A stretch of DNA of 64,000 bases from the NCBI GenBank assembly GCA_009917455.1, contig QZDS01000008.1, positions 109,460 through 173,459 of the forward strand, written 5' to 3'. The notes below the pieces were generated by a model, which did not search any database, had not been told where the DNA came from, and saw nothing but the letters and a program-made list of their open reading frames with translations. A program made the position numbers and the translations under genes. This document shows, piece after piece, positions 45,412 through 52,776 of the stretch. Origin of the DNA: a bacterium 1xD8-48. GTDB taxonomy: Bacteria; Bacillota; Clostridia; Lachnospirales; Lachnospiraceae. Every line of letters begins with the position of its first letter. Position 1 is the stretch's first letter.

Positions 45412-45672
45412 ATGAAAGTAGATTTATCAGGCAAGACAGGCAGATTGGCGAGGCAGACGCTGTCAGATTTTTCGGAGAAAATGCTCATGCTGCTCGCAGA
45501 CATGTCATTAGAAGAAATTTCTGTTCAGAAGATGTGTGATATATGTAATTACCCGAGGTCAACCTTTTACAATTATTTTGATGATATTTATGACCTGATG
45601 GATTATTGCTGGACTGCAATATATCTTTGGTATAGGAGGAAGAAAAGGAAAGAGGGGGAGGAGCAGCCGTAG
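45412..45672 (+). CDS. Truncated TetR-family regulator (DNA-binding domain only)
   Basis: An 86-residue frame. Residues about 13-65 are a TetR helix-turn-helix (LEEISVQKMCDICNYPRSTF then YNYFDDIYDLMDYCW). The ligand-binding and dimer domain of about 120 residues is missing; the tail is only charged residues (YRRKKRKEGEEQP). It is probably a broken gene, and without a dimer domain it would bind DNA poorly. It lies between spoIVB and a decayed copy of the spoIVB 3' end, a spot with clear rearrangement. Confidence 0.7.
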   Translation: MKVDLSGKTGRLARQTLSDFSEKMLMLLADMSLEEISVQKMCDICNYPRSTFYNYFDDIYDLMDYCWTAIYLWYRRKKRKEGEEQP

Positions 45673-45995
45673 CAGGCGTAAAATGACAGGATAAAAAGGC
45701 AGCGTGGATAAATGCTGTGTTTGGGTAAACAGCCATAGCTCCTTTCTGACTGGTTTTAGGATACCGGGAACCATGCCAGGGAGGGGCTTTTTTAATGGAC
45801 GGGAGGGTACGGGATGATAAATTTTGTTTGGATTGTTGGTATATTTTAATTGGTGAATAATTTACGGAAAGCAAACATCATACTGGATTTCCTGTAACAA
45901 CAGGAGGTTATGGTTTTGAATGATTTGGCACTTCCCCATCGGTTTACCGGGGAAGTAGATTTACCGGATATTTCACAGATTGTACCCAGAGCGGA

Positions 45996-46067
45996 AAACT
46001 AATCGGAGCCGTCACCCACGTTTTCGTTCAGGCCCCCACAAGAGGATACGGGTTTACTCATAAGTGA
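45996..46067 (+). pseudogene. Decayed copy of the spoIVB 3' end
   Basis: This 72-bp frame reads KLIGAVTHVFVQAPTRGYGF and ends shortly after. Intact spoIVB at 43.8 kb ends KLIGAVTHVLVQDPTRGYGI. The two stretches also match closely as DNA. Nothing before it resembles SpoIVB, so only the C-terminal part is left. It shows that a second copy, or a tandem duplication, once existed. The rest of 45673-46193 holds no gene I can support. Confidence 0.8.
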
Positions 46068-46125
46068 ACGATTCCTTTTAGTATTCAACAGTATAAGGTG
46101 GGTCGATAAAAAGAAAATATATGTG

Positions 46126-46154
46126 TTGATATAACATTAATTATATGCTACGAT
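46126..46154 (+). promoter_or_regulatory. Promoter of the AlbA_2 regulator gene
   Basis: TTGATA (46126-46131) and TACGAT (46149-46154), 17 bp apart, lie 39 bp before the TTG start of the next gene. Confidence 0.55.
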
Positions 46155-46193
46155 GGGAGGCAGAAACAAGTAAATTTAAAAGGGGAGGCAGTT

Positions 46194-47771
46194 TTGAAAA
46201 TAGCAGATATCAAACGAATGGCTTCATCTGTTATACAACAGGGGCATATTGAAAATGATTATATAGAATACAAAAAATCAGCTGTTTTTAAGGCTAAAAT
46301 TTTAAAAACAGCCTGTGCATATGCCAATAATTTCATGAACAAGGAAATTGGCCTTATTTTTATTGGAATTGAAGAAATTGATGTTCAGCAGACTGGGGAA
46401 AAGGCATATCCTGTAAGACCGATTACAGGTGTTGAAGAGAGAATGATTGAAACAACAGAGAATGCCCTTAAAAAGCTGCTTTCAGAAATACATCCAAGAA
46501 TCAATTATCATTTAATTATTGATAAAATAGATGAACGATATTACATTATTTTGGCGGTAGAGCCGGGGAATAGCGGTCCTTATCAGACAAGCGATAAGGC
46601 ATGGAAAGATAAAGAAATTATGTTGAAGCCGGGGAGATATATTCGATTAAAGCGTGACACCAGACTACCAAATGCCAGAGAAGAATTTGAGTTATTGAAA
46701 AAGTTTGCAAATTATACATTCAGCTCTGGCCTTAATGAAACGGCTACTATTGATGACCTGAATTATGAGTATATGAAAGAATATTTGATTGCAACTCATG
46801 CAAAGCAGGATATTCGGGCATTATCAAAATTAGAAATGGCAAGAAGTATGGGACTTATAAGTGAAAGCGAATATGGAGGATATCGTGCAAAAAATTTTGC
46901 CGTGCTTATGTTTGCTGATAAACCGCAGGAGTTTATCCCTTATGCAAGAGTGGAAATTATAAGAGAAGTCATCGGAACGGAGAAGATGGAATCAAAGATT
47001 TTTGATGGTCCTGTATGGATTCAGGCAAGGCAAGTATTTCAGTATTTTATGGATAATATTATGTCTTCCTACACAATTCGAGATAATGGGCAAATTGGGC
47101 ATAGAATTGTATACAATTGGCCTCAGGAGATGTTTGCAGAAATGGCAACAAATTGTATCTTACATAAAGAATATGAATCATCAAATTATATTGGAATTTA
47201 TGTGTATCATGACCATATTTCTTTTATTAATCACAACAGACCCCTTCCGCCGGTAACAATTGAGGATATGAATACGAAAAGGGAATTTAATAACCGGGTA
47301 TATTTGAATCCGGAATTGAAGGAGATGTTTTTTGCGCTTGATTTGATAGAATCCTATGGTTCAGGGATTCGTAGGGCGAAGGATGCAATGGACAGGAACG
47401 GTTCTCCAAAACTTATTTTTGAGCCATTGGAAGATAAGGGCGACTATACGATGGTGACAGCGTATATCAGTAAAGAATTTGCTGCAATTCAAAATATAGA
47501 AAGTAAAAATATAGATGAGACCAAAGAAATGACCAAAGAAATGACCAAAGAAATGACCAAAGAAATAAATTTAAAAATGAAATTGCTGATAAAGGAAAAT
47601 CCTGCAATCAATGCAAATGAAATTGCGAAAGCTTTGAATATTTCGCCAGAATCAGTGAGGTATCGGATTAAGGCTATGAAAAAGACAGGGGAAATTCAAA
47701 GAAAAGGTTCCACAAAAAAAGGCGAGTGGATAATTACAGAGATGGTAACACCACAGAACACGAAGCTTTAA
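46194..47771 (+). CDS. AlbA_2 (Schlafen-type) domain transcriptional regulator
   Basis: A 525-residue protein. The N-terminal AlbA_2 domain (about 15-150) has IEYKKSAVFKAKILKTACAY and GLIFIGIEE. The middle matches the RecG-like ATP-binding C-terminal domain of such regulators (EMFAEMATNCILHKEYESSN, SFINHNRPLPPV, ALDLIESYGSGIRRA). The end (about 460-525) is a winged helix (NANEIAKALNISPESVRYRI). Between them is a KEMT repeat encoded by an exact 12-bp DNA repeat. A TTG start follows GGGGAGG. The family is common in mobile regions and has mostly unknown targets. It is AT-richer than flanking core genes. Confidence 0.86.
   Translation: MKIADIKRMASSVIQQGHIENDYIEYKKSAVFKAKILKTACAYANNFMNKEIGLIFIGIEEIDVQQTGEKAYPVRPITGVEERMIETTENALKKLLSEIHPRINYHLIIDKIDERYYIILAVEPGNSGPYQTSDKAWKDKEIMLKPGRYIRLKRDTRLPNAREEFELLKKFANYTFSSGLNETATIDDLNYEYMKEYLIATHAKQDIRALSKLEMARSMGLISESEYGGYRAKNFAVLMFADKPQEFIPYARVEIIREVIGTEKMESKIFDGPVWIQARQVFQYFMDNIMSSYTIRDNGQIGHRIVYNWPQEMFAEMATNCILHKEYESSNYIGIYVYHDHISFINHNRPLPPVTIEDMNTKREFNNRVYLNPELKEMFFALDLIESYGSGIRRAKDAMDRNGSPKLIFEPLEDKGDYTMVTAYISKEFAAIQNIESKNIDETKEMTKEMTKEMTKEINLKMKLLIKENPAINANEIAKALNISPESVRYRIKAMKKTGEIQRKGSTKKGEWIITEMVTPQNTKL
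47519..47566 (+). repeat. Four perfect tandem copies of a 12-bp unit
   Basis: GACCAAAGAAAT is repeated four times without change inside the preceding coding region, adding a TKEM unit each time. Being a multiple of three, copy-number change keeps the frame and alters only the linker length between the ATP-binding-like part and the winged helix. Confidence 0.95.
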
Positions 47772-47790
47772 GAGAATTGAAGTTATGGAA

Positions 47791-47826
47791 ACGGGCAGGA
47801 AATCAAAAACAAGATTCCCTGTCCGT
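47791..47826 (+). terminator. Hairpin between convergent genes
   Basis: ACGGGCAGGAAATC can pair with GATTCCCTGTCCGT with minor mismatches. No T run; it lies between the AlbA_2 gene and the minus-strand amidohydrolase. Confidence 0.45.
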
Positions 47827-47852
47827 TGAAAGGTAAAGCAGAACAAATAAAT

Positions 47853-49157
47853 TTACAGATACTTATCCAATTCCCTCTCGCACACCGCATTTTTCTTCAC
47901 CCGCGGCTTCTCTATAACCTTCCCCTTAGTAACCACATACCTTAAATTCCGAAGCGTTTTGAGGTCTTTTAAAGGATTTTCATCCGTCACAATAAAATCG
48001 GCCGTCTTCCCTTTTTCAATCGTTCCCGTTTTATCCGATATGCCGAGTATCTCTGCATTTTTGCAGGTAGCGGTGTAAATCGCAAAATCCGGCGACACCT
48101 TGCAGTATCTGGTAAAATAGACCAGTTCACGCCACATATCGTAATGCGTAATGAAAGGGCATCCAGAATCGGTTCCAAGGCCGACGGGAATGTGGTTTTC
48201 AAGGCAGGCCCTGGCGCAGTCAATAATCCCCTGAAAAACAATATTTCCATTCTTTTTTCCAGTTTCGCCGCAGTGGCTGACAGACAAATCAAATATGGCG
48301 TAAGGCAGGGCGGGAGAAAGGGTGCAGATGAGCGCGGCATTTTTTTCCCTGAAAAGCCGTATCATCTCATCGTCAGGCCTGGCGCCGTGTTCGATGGTAT
48401 CCACTCCGTTTTTCAGGGCTTCCCGCACGCCGTCAGGGCTCTCCACATGTGCGGCAACCGGATAACCAAGCTCATGGGCTCGCTTGCATGCGGCGTTTAT
48501 GATTTCCGGTTTCATCCGAAGAACGCCGGGTTCTCCTTCAGCGGACGCGTCCATGACGCCGCCGGTAATCATCAGTTTGATAAGGTCGGGGTTCGTCCCG
48601 GCAATTTTATCCACATCACGAGCCGCTTCGTCAGGGCTGTTGGCCTCGGTGGCAAGGGAGCCGGCAAAATGACCGCCGGGAACGGAGACAGCAGTATTAG
48701 CCACGAAAAGGTCAGGCCCTTCCAGCTTTCCGGCGCGGATTTTATCGCGGATTCGGCTGTCCAAATCCATGATTCCGCCTACGGTGCGGAGGGTGGTCAC
48801 GCCGCTGTAAAGCTGTGTTCTGGCAAGTTTCGCCTGCATTTTTGTCAGTATCTTTAAGACAAACTTATATTTACTTAAGGTTTCAAATAGTTTTTTATAG
48901 TCCACCGGCTTTGCGTTTTCCTTTGGGGGCTTGCCGGAGGAGGCAAGGTGGGCATGCAGATTGATAAGGCCCGGAAGAAGATATTTTCCGTTCAAATCGA
49001 TTACCCGGCAGTCCGACGGTATTTCTGAGCTTTCCGGCTGGACGGACAGGATTCTGTCGTCTTCGGTTATCAGGGTATGATTTGCCAGAATAGTCATATG
49101 GCCGTTTTCATCGAGATTTCCGGTTAAGATATTTCCGTGTGTAAATGCGTATTTCAT
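47853..49157 (-). CDS. Amidohydrolase family metalloenzyme
   Basis: A 434-residue metal-dependent hydrolase of the imidazolonepropionase / prolidase-like group. Metal ligands are in INLHAHLASS (H-x-H), KLMITGG (candidate carboxylated lysine), AAHVESPDG, DTIEHGARPDD and VGLGTDSGCP. The C-terminal beta sandwich is KGKTADFIVTDENPL. Substrate is not predictable; relatives hydrolyse cyclic amides or dipeptides. The start at 49157 has GGGAG six bases upstream, although the frame is open further. Confidence 0.88.
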   Translation of the reverse strand: MKYAFTHGNILTGNLDENGHMTILANHTLITEDDRILSVQPESSEIPSDCRVIDLNGKYLLPGLINLHAHLASSGKPPKENAKPVDYKKLFETLSKYKFVLKILTKMQAKLARTQLYSGVTTLRTVGGIMDLDSRIRDKIRAGKLEGPDLFVANTAVSVPGGHFAGSLATEANSPDEAARDVDKIAGTNPDLIKLMITGGVMDASAEGEPGVLRMKPEIINAACKRAHELGYPVAAHVESPDGVREALKNGVDTIEHGARPDDEMIRLFREKNAALICTLSPALPYAIFDLSVSHCGETGKKNGNIVFQGIIDCARACLENHIPVGLGTDSGCPFITHYDMWRELVYFTRYCKVSPDFAIYTATCKNAEILGISDKTGTIEKGKTADFIVTDENPLKDLKTLRNLRYVVTKGKVIEKPRVKKNAVCERELDKYL

Positions 49158-49240
49158 AGTGTACTCCCGTCTGTGTGCTTTCGTATTATTTTTCAGAGGT
49201 TGACAAATTCCGCTCTGCAAGTATAAAAAAGTATGATATC

Positions 49241-49269
49241 ATTATAGAAAATTAAAACGGATAATTCAA
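49241..49269 (-). promoter_or_regulatory. Promoter of the amidohydrolase gene
   Basis: On the minus strand TTGAAT (49269-49264) and TATAAT (49246-49241) are 17 bp apart, about 84 bp before the start. Confidence 0.65.
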
Positions 49270-49316
49270 TCATTTCTATATGCTTTCAGGGCATGGTGGA
49301 AAATAGAGCATAGGTA

Positions 49317-49347
49317 TTGGACATTTTGTGTAAATATGGAATATAAT
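49317..49347 (+). promoter_or_regulatory. Possible promoter of the aldo/keto reductase gene
   Basis: TTGGAC (49317-49322) and TATAAT (49342-49347) with a 19-bp spacer, wider than ideal. It points towards the reductase 92 bp downstream. Confidence 0.45.
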
Positions 49348-49438
49348 GATGTCATCAGATATTAACAGGACTGGCAAATAGTAAGAAACGGCAAATCGGA
49401 ACACAGAGGAGATTTTTTCAGGAAAAGGAGACATGGCT

Positions 49439-50428
49439 ATGCAATATGTAAAACTTGGCAATTCACAGCTTAACGTTTCCCGCATCTGCATGGGGTGTAT
49501 GGGATTTGGGGACGCCGGAAGCGGGCAGCATTCCTGGACCCTTGACGAGGAGAATTCACGGGAGATTATAAAGCAGGGACTTAACGCCGGCATCAATTTT
49601 TATGACACGGCCATCGGCTATCAGGGAGGAACCAGCGAGCAGTATGTAGGGCGCGCCCTGCGGGATTTTGCAAAGCGGGAGGATGTGGTGGTGGCGACAA
49701 AGTTTCCGCCCCGGACGAAAGAAGAAATTGAAAAAGGCGTGACCGGACAACAGCATGTCGCCCAAATGCTGGATAAAAGCCTGTCAAACCTTGGAATGGA
49801 CTATGTGGATTTGTATATCTGCCATATGTGGGATTATAATACGCCGATTTATGAGATTATGGACGGATTAAATCAGGCGGTGAAGGCGGGAAAAGTCCGT
49901 TATATCGGTATTTCCAACTGTTATGCCTACCAGCTTGCCAAAGCAAACGCCGTGGCGGAAAAAGAGGGATTTGCAAAGTTTGTTTCCGTACAGGGGCATT
50001 ACAACCTGATTTTCCGGGAGGAGGAGCGGGAGATGGCAAGGCTCTGCAAGGAGGATAATATCGCCATGACGCCCTACAGCGCGCTGGCAGGCGGACGGCT
50101 TGCAAAGCTGCCCGGAGAGACTTCCAGACGTCTGCAGGAGGACGCGTACGCCAAATCCAAATATGACGCAACCGCCAGGCAGGACGGCATGATTATTGAG
50201 CGTGTGGCGCAGCTTGCCGAAAAGCACGGCGTGACCATGACGGAAATTTCACTTGCATGGCTGCTCACAAGGGGGACGTCTCCCGTGGTGGGCGCAACGA
50301 AGAAACGGCATATTGACGGAGCGGCAGGCGCGGTCGATGTCGTTCTTGACAGGGAGGAGATTGCCTATCTGGAGGAGTTATATGTTCCCCATAATCTGGT
50401 GGGGGTTATGTCGCAGAACGGAGCGTGA
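49439..50428 (+). CDS. Aldo/keto reductase
   Basis: A 329-residue NADPH-dependent oxidoreductase of the AKR superfamily. Catalytic residues are visible: Asp/Tyr in GINFYDTAIGYQGG, Lys in VVATKFPP, His in LYICHMWDYN. Cofactor contacts lie in PYSALAGGRLAKLPG and PVVGATKKRHIDGA. Substrate unknown. ATG 49439 has AGGAG eight bases upstream; ATG 49433 is too close to it. It is followed within 7 bp by the small gene of the next module. Confidence 0.92.
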   Translation: MQYVKLGNSQLNVSRICMGCMGFGDAGSGQHSWTLDEENSREIIKQGLNAGINFYDTAIGYQGGTSEQYVGRALRDFAKREDVVVATKFPPRTKEEIEKGVTGQQHVAQMLDKSLSNLGMDYVDLYICHMWDYNTPIYEIMDGLNQAVKAGKVRYIGISNCYAYQLAKANAVAEKEGFAKFVSVQGHYNLIFREEEREMARLCKEDNIAMTPYSALAGGRLAKLPGETSRRLQEDAYAKSKYDATARQDGMIIERVAQLAEKHGVTMTEISLAWLLTRGTSPVVGATKKRHIDGAAGAVDVVLDREEIAYLEELYVPHNLVGVMSQNGA

Positions 50429-50435
50429 AAATAAT

Positions 50436-50645
50436 ATGTCGGAAAAGAGATTAAGCAATACAATATTTTTAATGTATCTGGTAACTGAAAGTTATTGCAA
50501 AAAGCATGGTCTTTCCAGGGATGATTTTCTGAAATTAGATGAAAAATATGATATTTTGAGTTATGTTTCAGATTGTCCCGATGTTTTTGACAGTATGACA
50601 GAGGAGGAAATGGTAGAGGAGATTGAAGAATATGTATCAGTTTAA
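50436..50645 (+). CDS. Small DUF3791-like protein, module copy 1
   Basis: A 69-residue acidic, helical protein (MSEKRLSNTIFLMYLVTESY, then HGLSRDDFLKLDEKYDILSY, then EEEMVEEIEEYV). The pattern resembles DUF3791 proteins that accompany DUF3990 genes. Its 3' end overlaps the DUF3990 gene by 14 bp. I infer a partner or antitoxin-like role from this fixed pairing; no function is established. A second version occurs at 61.8 kb. Confidence 0.7.
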   Translation: MSEKRLSNTIFLMYLVTESYCKKHGLSRDDFLKLDEKYDILSYVSDCPDVFDSMTEEEMVEEIEEYVSV

Positions 50646-51180
50646 TTCCTGGCTTTACCATGGAACTGTTTCGCAGATAGATAAGGTTGATGTGTCATTG
50701 GGATGCGGAAATAAAGACTTTGGAAAAGGTTTTTATATGGCTGTATCTAAAACACAGGCAATCGGTATGATGCACAAAAAATATCGTGAGGCAGTCAGAA
50801 GAAACAGAAATAAAAAGAAAACGGATTTTACGGAAAAATTATACGAAATCAGGCTGAATATGGAATTAATTCCGTCAATAAAGGTAAAAATATTCGAGAA
50901 TGCGGATATAGAATGGCTTGATTTTGTCTTATTATGCCGGAAGCGGGGAGGAATGCCTCATGATTACGATTTGGTGATTGGCCCTACGGCGGATGACGAT
51001 ACAGCATTGTGCCTTAAAGCGTATCAGGATGGATTTTATGGAAAAACGGAATCTGATGCGGCCAGGAGGATTTTGCTAAATAATCTGGAAGTTGAAAACC
51101 TTGGCATTCAGTATTATATTGGAAAGCAGGAGATTGCAGACAACATAATTACAAATGTCAGGGAAATTGACTGGGGGTAG
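50632..51180 (+). CDS. DUF3990 protein, ADP-ribosyltransferase-like, module copy 1
   Basis: A 182-residue protein. NSWLYHGTVSQIDKVDV and CGNKDFGKGFYMAVSKTQA correspond to the H...Y core of the ART (ADP-ribosyltransferase) superfamily, followed by IEWLDFVLLCRKR and PHDYDLVIGPTADDDT. The same blocks (YHG, DFGKGFY, EWLDF, YDLIIGG) recur in the copy at 62.1 kb. ART enzymes of this type are often toxins or effectors. A basic insert (RRNRNKKKTDF, about 60-75) is special to this copy. It overlaps its upstream partner, implying coupled translation. Enzyme activity is inferred. Confidence 0.75.
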   Translation: MYQFNSWLYHGTVSQIDKVDVSLGCGNKDFGKGFYMAVSKTQAIGMMHKKYREAVRRNRNKKKTDFTEKLYEIRLNMELIPSIKVKIFENADIEWLDFVLLCRKRGGMPHDYDLVIGPTADDDTALCLKAYQDGFYGKTESDAARRILLNNLEVENLGIQYYIGKQEIADNIITNVREIDWG

Positions 51181-51187
51181 ATTATTG

Positions 51188-51436
51188 ATGAATAAGGACA
51201 AAATAGATACGGTAAAAGGCATGTGCGTGGTGGCTCTGACCAGATTTATTATGGATAAATATGGCCTTAAGCAGGATAAAGCATACAGAAAGCTGCTAAT
51301 GCTGGAATTGTACGGGCTTTTAAACGATACAGAAACAAGATTATATCTGGAAACAAACGAGTTTTTATGTGAAGCATGTGAAACAGAGCTGGAAAAGGGA
51401 AAGGACGCCCTGTATAATTTTATCAATACGGTATAA
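51188..51436 (+). CDS. Small helical protein, third member of module copy 1
   Basis: An 82-residue helical protein (VVALTRFIMDKYGLKQDKAY, then LLMLELYGLLNDTETRLYLE, then NEFLCEACETELEKGKD). Small proteins with a Y-x-LL-x-D-x-ET-x-L-Y pattern often flank ART-like or kinase-like toxins in Firmicutes, but I do not recognise a named family with certainty. It follows the DUF3990 gene by 7 bp. Candidate antitoxin or accessory partner. Confidence 0.6.
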   Translation: MNKDKIDTVKGMCVVALTRFIMDKYGLKQDKAYRKLLMLELYGLLNDTETRLYLETNEFLCEACETELEKGKDALYNFINTV

Positions 51437-51446
51437 AGCCTTTATG

Positions 51447-51761
51447 TTATTTTTTCCCAAGATACCTTCGAAGGGTTTCCTCAAAAAACGCCAAATCATC
51501 GTCATTTAAGAGCTTCAACTGATCCACAATCCCGTGAATGCGGTCGGGGTTGTGGATATCTTTGTCAAAAAATTCCTGAGGGCTGATTTTAAAATAATTG
51601 CAGATATCAAAAAAGACAGACATGGAGGGGGATGTCTTGCCGGAGGTGATAGACTGTATATAAGAATGACTGCGGCCTAATTCCAGACTTAACTGATATT
51701 CAGACATATCCTTAAGCATTCTCAGTTCGGTAATTCTTTCACGGACAAACTTCGCATCCAT
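51447..51761 (-). CDS. XRE-family regulator with C-terminal extension
   Basis: A 104-residue regulator: helix-turn-helix at about 8-65 (RITELRMLKDMSEYQLSLEL, recognition region GRSHSYIQSITSG, FFDICNYFKISPQEFF) and a helical C-terminal part (HGIVDQLKLLNDDDLAFFEE) of the kind used for dimerisation. Start 51761 has GGAGG seven bases upstream. It faces the GHKL gene across two identical palindromes, its probable operators. Confidence 0.86.
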   Translation of the reverse strand: MDAKFVRERITELRMLKDMSEYQLSLELGRSHSYIQSITSGKTSPSMSVFFDICNYFKISPQEFFDKDIHNPDRIHGIVDQLKLLNDDDLAFFEETLRRYLGKK

Positions 51762-51911
51762 TTTGTTTCCTCCATTAACACCCATGCGGCGCTTACAGCG
51801 TATCGCCTGCATGAAAGTTAACTGCCTTGACATTGCCGGGTATTTCAGAGTCAACAACCCTGCGGCAAGCAGATACATTTATAAGTGTATCTGTAAAGAG
51901 AATGCCCATAT

Positions 51912-51967
51912 ACTATTTAAAATAGTTATATATAATTGAAATAATAATAAAAACTATTTTAAATAGT
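51912..51967 (+). promoter_or_regulatory. Paired palindromic operators
   Basis: ACTATTTAAAATAGT (51912-51926) and ACTATTTTAAATAGT (51953-51967) are each symmetric about the central base and are reverse complements of one another. Their centres are 41 bp apart, about four helical turns, in the gap between the XRE gene and the GHKL gene. They probably bind the XRE protein cooperatively. Confidence 0.7.
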
Positions 51968-51992
51968 TGTATCGCAAAAAAACAGGAATGTT

Positions 51993-52715
51993 GTGTCAAT
52001 TGGTGTAAAATTTAAGAAGGTGTTTCACAAATTTAGTGGCAAAGGAGCTTCTCATCCGGTGAATAATGCAAAAATGAAGGAAATGTATGAATTGCAGCTG
52101 CAGGCATATCAAAATCAACTGGAAATTCTGAGAAGCGCCAATGAGGATTATAGAACGCTCCGCCATGATATGAAGCATCATATTGTCATGCTTACGGATT
52201 TTATTTATAAGGGCGAGAATGAAAAGGCGCTGGAATATCTGGGAAAAATCAGCAGTTATGCGGCAGGAAACAGAGGGTATGTGGAAACCGGAAACTCAGG
52301 GATAGACAGCCTTATCAATTATATGGCCGCAAAAATAAAGAAGGCTTCCGGGCAGGTGCTGGCGGATATTTACCTTCCGCCGGGGCTTGCCGTTGATAAT
52401 TTTGACATGAGCGTTATACTGGGGAATCTGCTGTTAAATGCATGTGAAGCAATGGAAAACTGTCCGCAAAAGGAGCTGACGATTGTTTTAAGGTATAACA
52501 GAGGGATTTTGCTTATCTGTATAGAAAATACGTATGACGGGATTCTCGAGGAGAAAAACGGAAAAATAGTGACAAGAAAAGAAGACGCGTCCAGGCACGG
52601 CGTAGGACTTGCCAGTGTGCGGCGGGCGGTTAGAAAATATGACGGAAATATAAAAATCCATTCCGATGAAAGGAGGTTTCGGGTGGAAGCCGTGTTGTAT
52701 GTCGGCCGGAAATAG
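51993..52715 (+). CDS. Soluble GHKL-type histidine kinase without sensor domain
   Basis: A 240-residue protein carrying only a kinase core: coiled-coil segment (about 27-50), H-box LRHDMKHHIVML (about 57-68), N-box LGNLLLNACEAMEN and G-box HGVGLASVRRAVRKYDG. This is the AgrC-type GHKL kinase, but the six or so membrane helices usual for AgrC are absent and no response regulator is adjacent. The GTG start at 51993 follows AGGA. It may act as a cytoplasmic sensor, a partner of another system, or a trimmed remnant. It is transcribed divergently from the XRE gene. Confidence 0.82.
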   Translation: MSIGVKFKKVFHKFSGKGASHPVNNAKMKEMYELQLQAYQNQLEILRSANEDYRTLRHDMKHHIVMLTDFIYKGENEKALEYLGKISSYAAGNRGYVETGNSGIDSLINYMAAKIKKASGQVLADIYLPPGLAVDNFDMSVILGNLLLNACEAMENCPQKELTIVLRYNRGILLICIENTYDGILEEKNGKIVTRKEDASRHGVGLASVRRAVRKYDGNIKIHSDERRFRVEAVLYVGRK

Positions 52716-52745
52716 GGAGAACAGGCGATACCTGTAAGATATCAT

Positions 52746-52776
52746 AAAAAGGCGGAACCGGTTATTCCGCCTTTTT
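52746..52776 (+). terminator. Bidirectional terminator
   Basis: AAAAAGGCGGAA and TTCCGCCTTTTT form a perfect 12-bp stem with A and T tracts on both sides. It serves the GHKL gene and the convergent ClC gene, whose stop codon lies in the loop. Confidence 0.92.

Noticed and set aside
45210..45503. 97-residue minus-strand frame before the TetR fragment
   Set aside because: Covers two inverted repeats and antisense of the HTH; no family pattern.
45910..46003. Short frame MVLNDLALPHRFTGEVDLPD just before the spoIVB remnant
   Set aside because: About 30 residues, spacing to AGGAGG too short, no similarity recognised.
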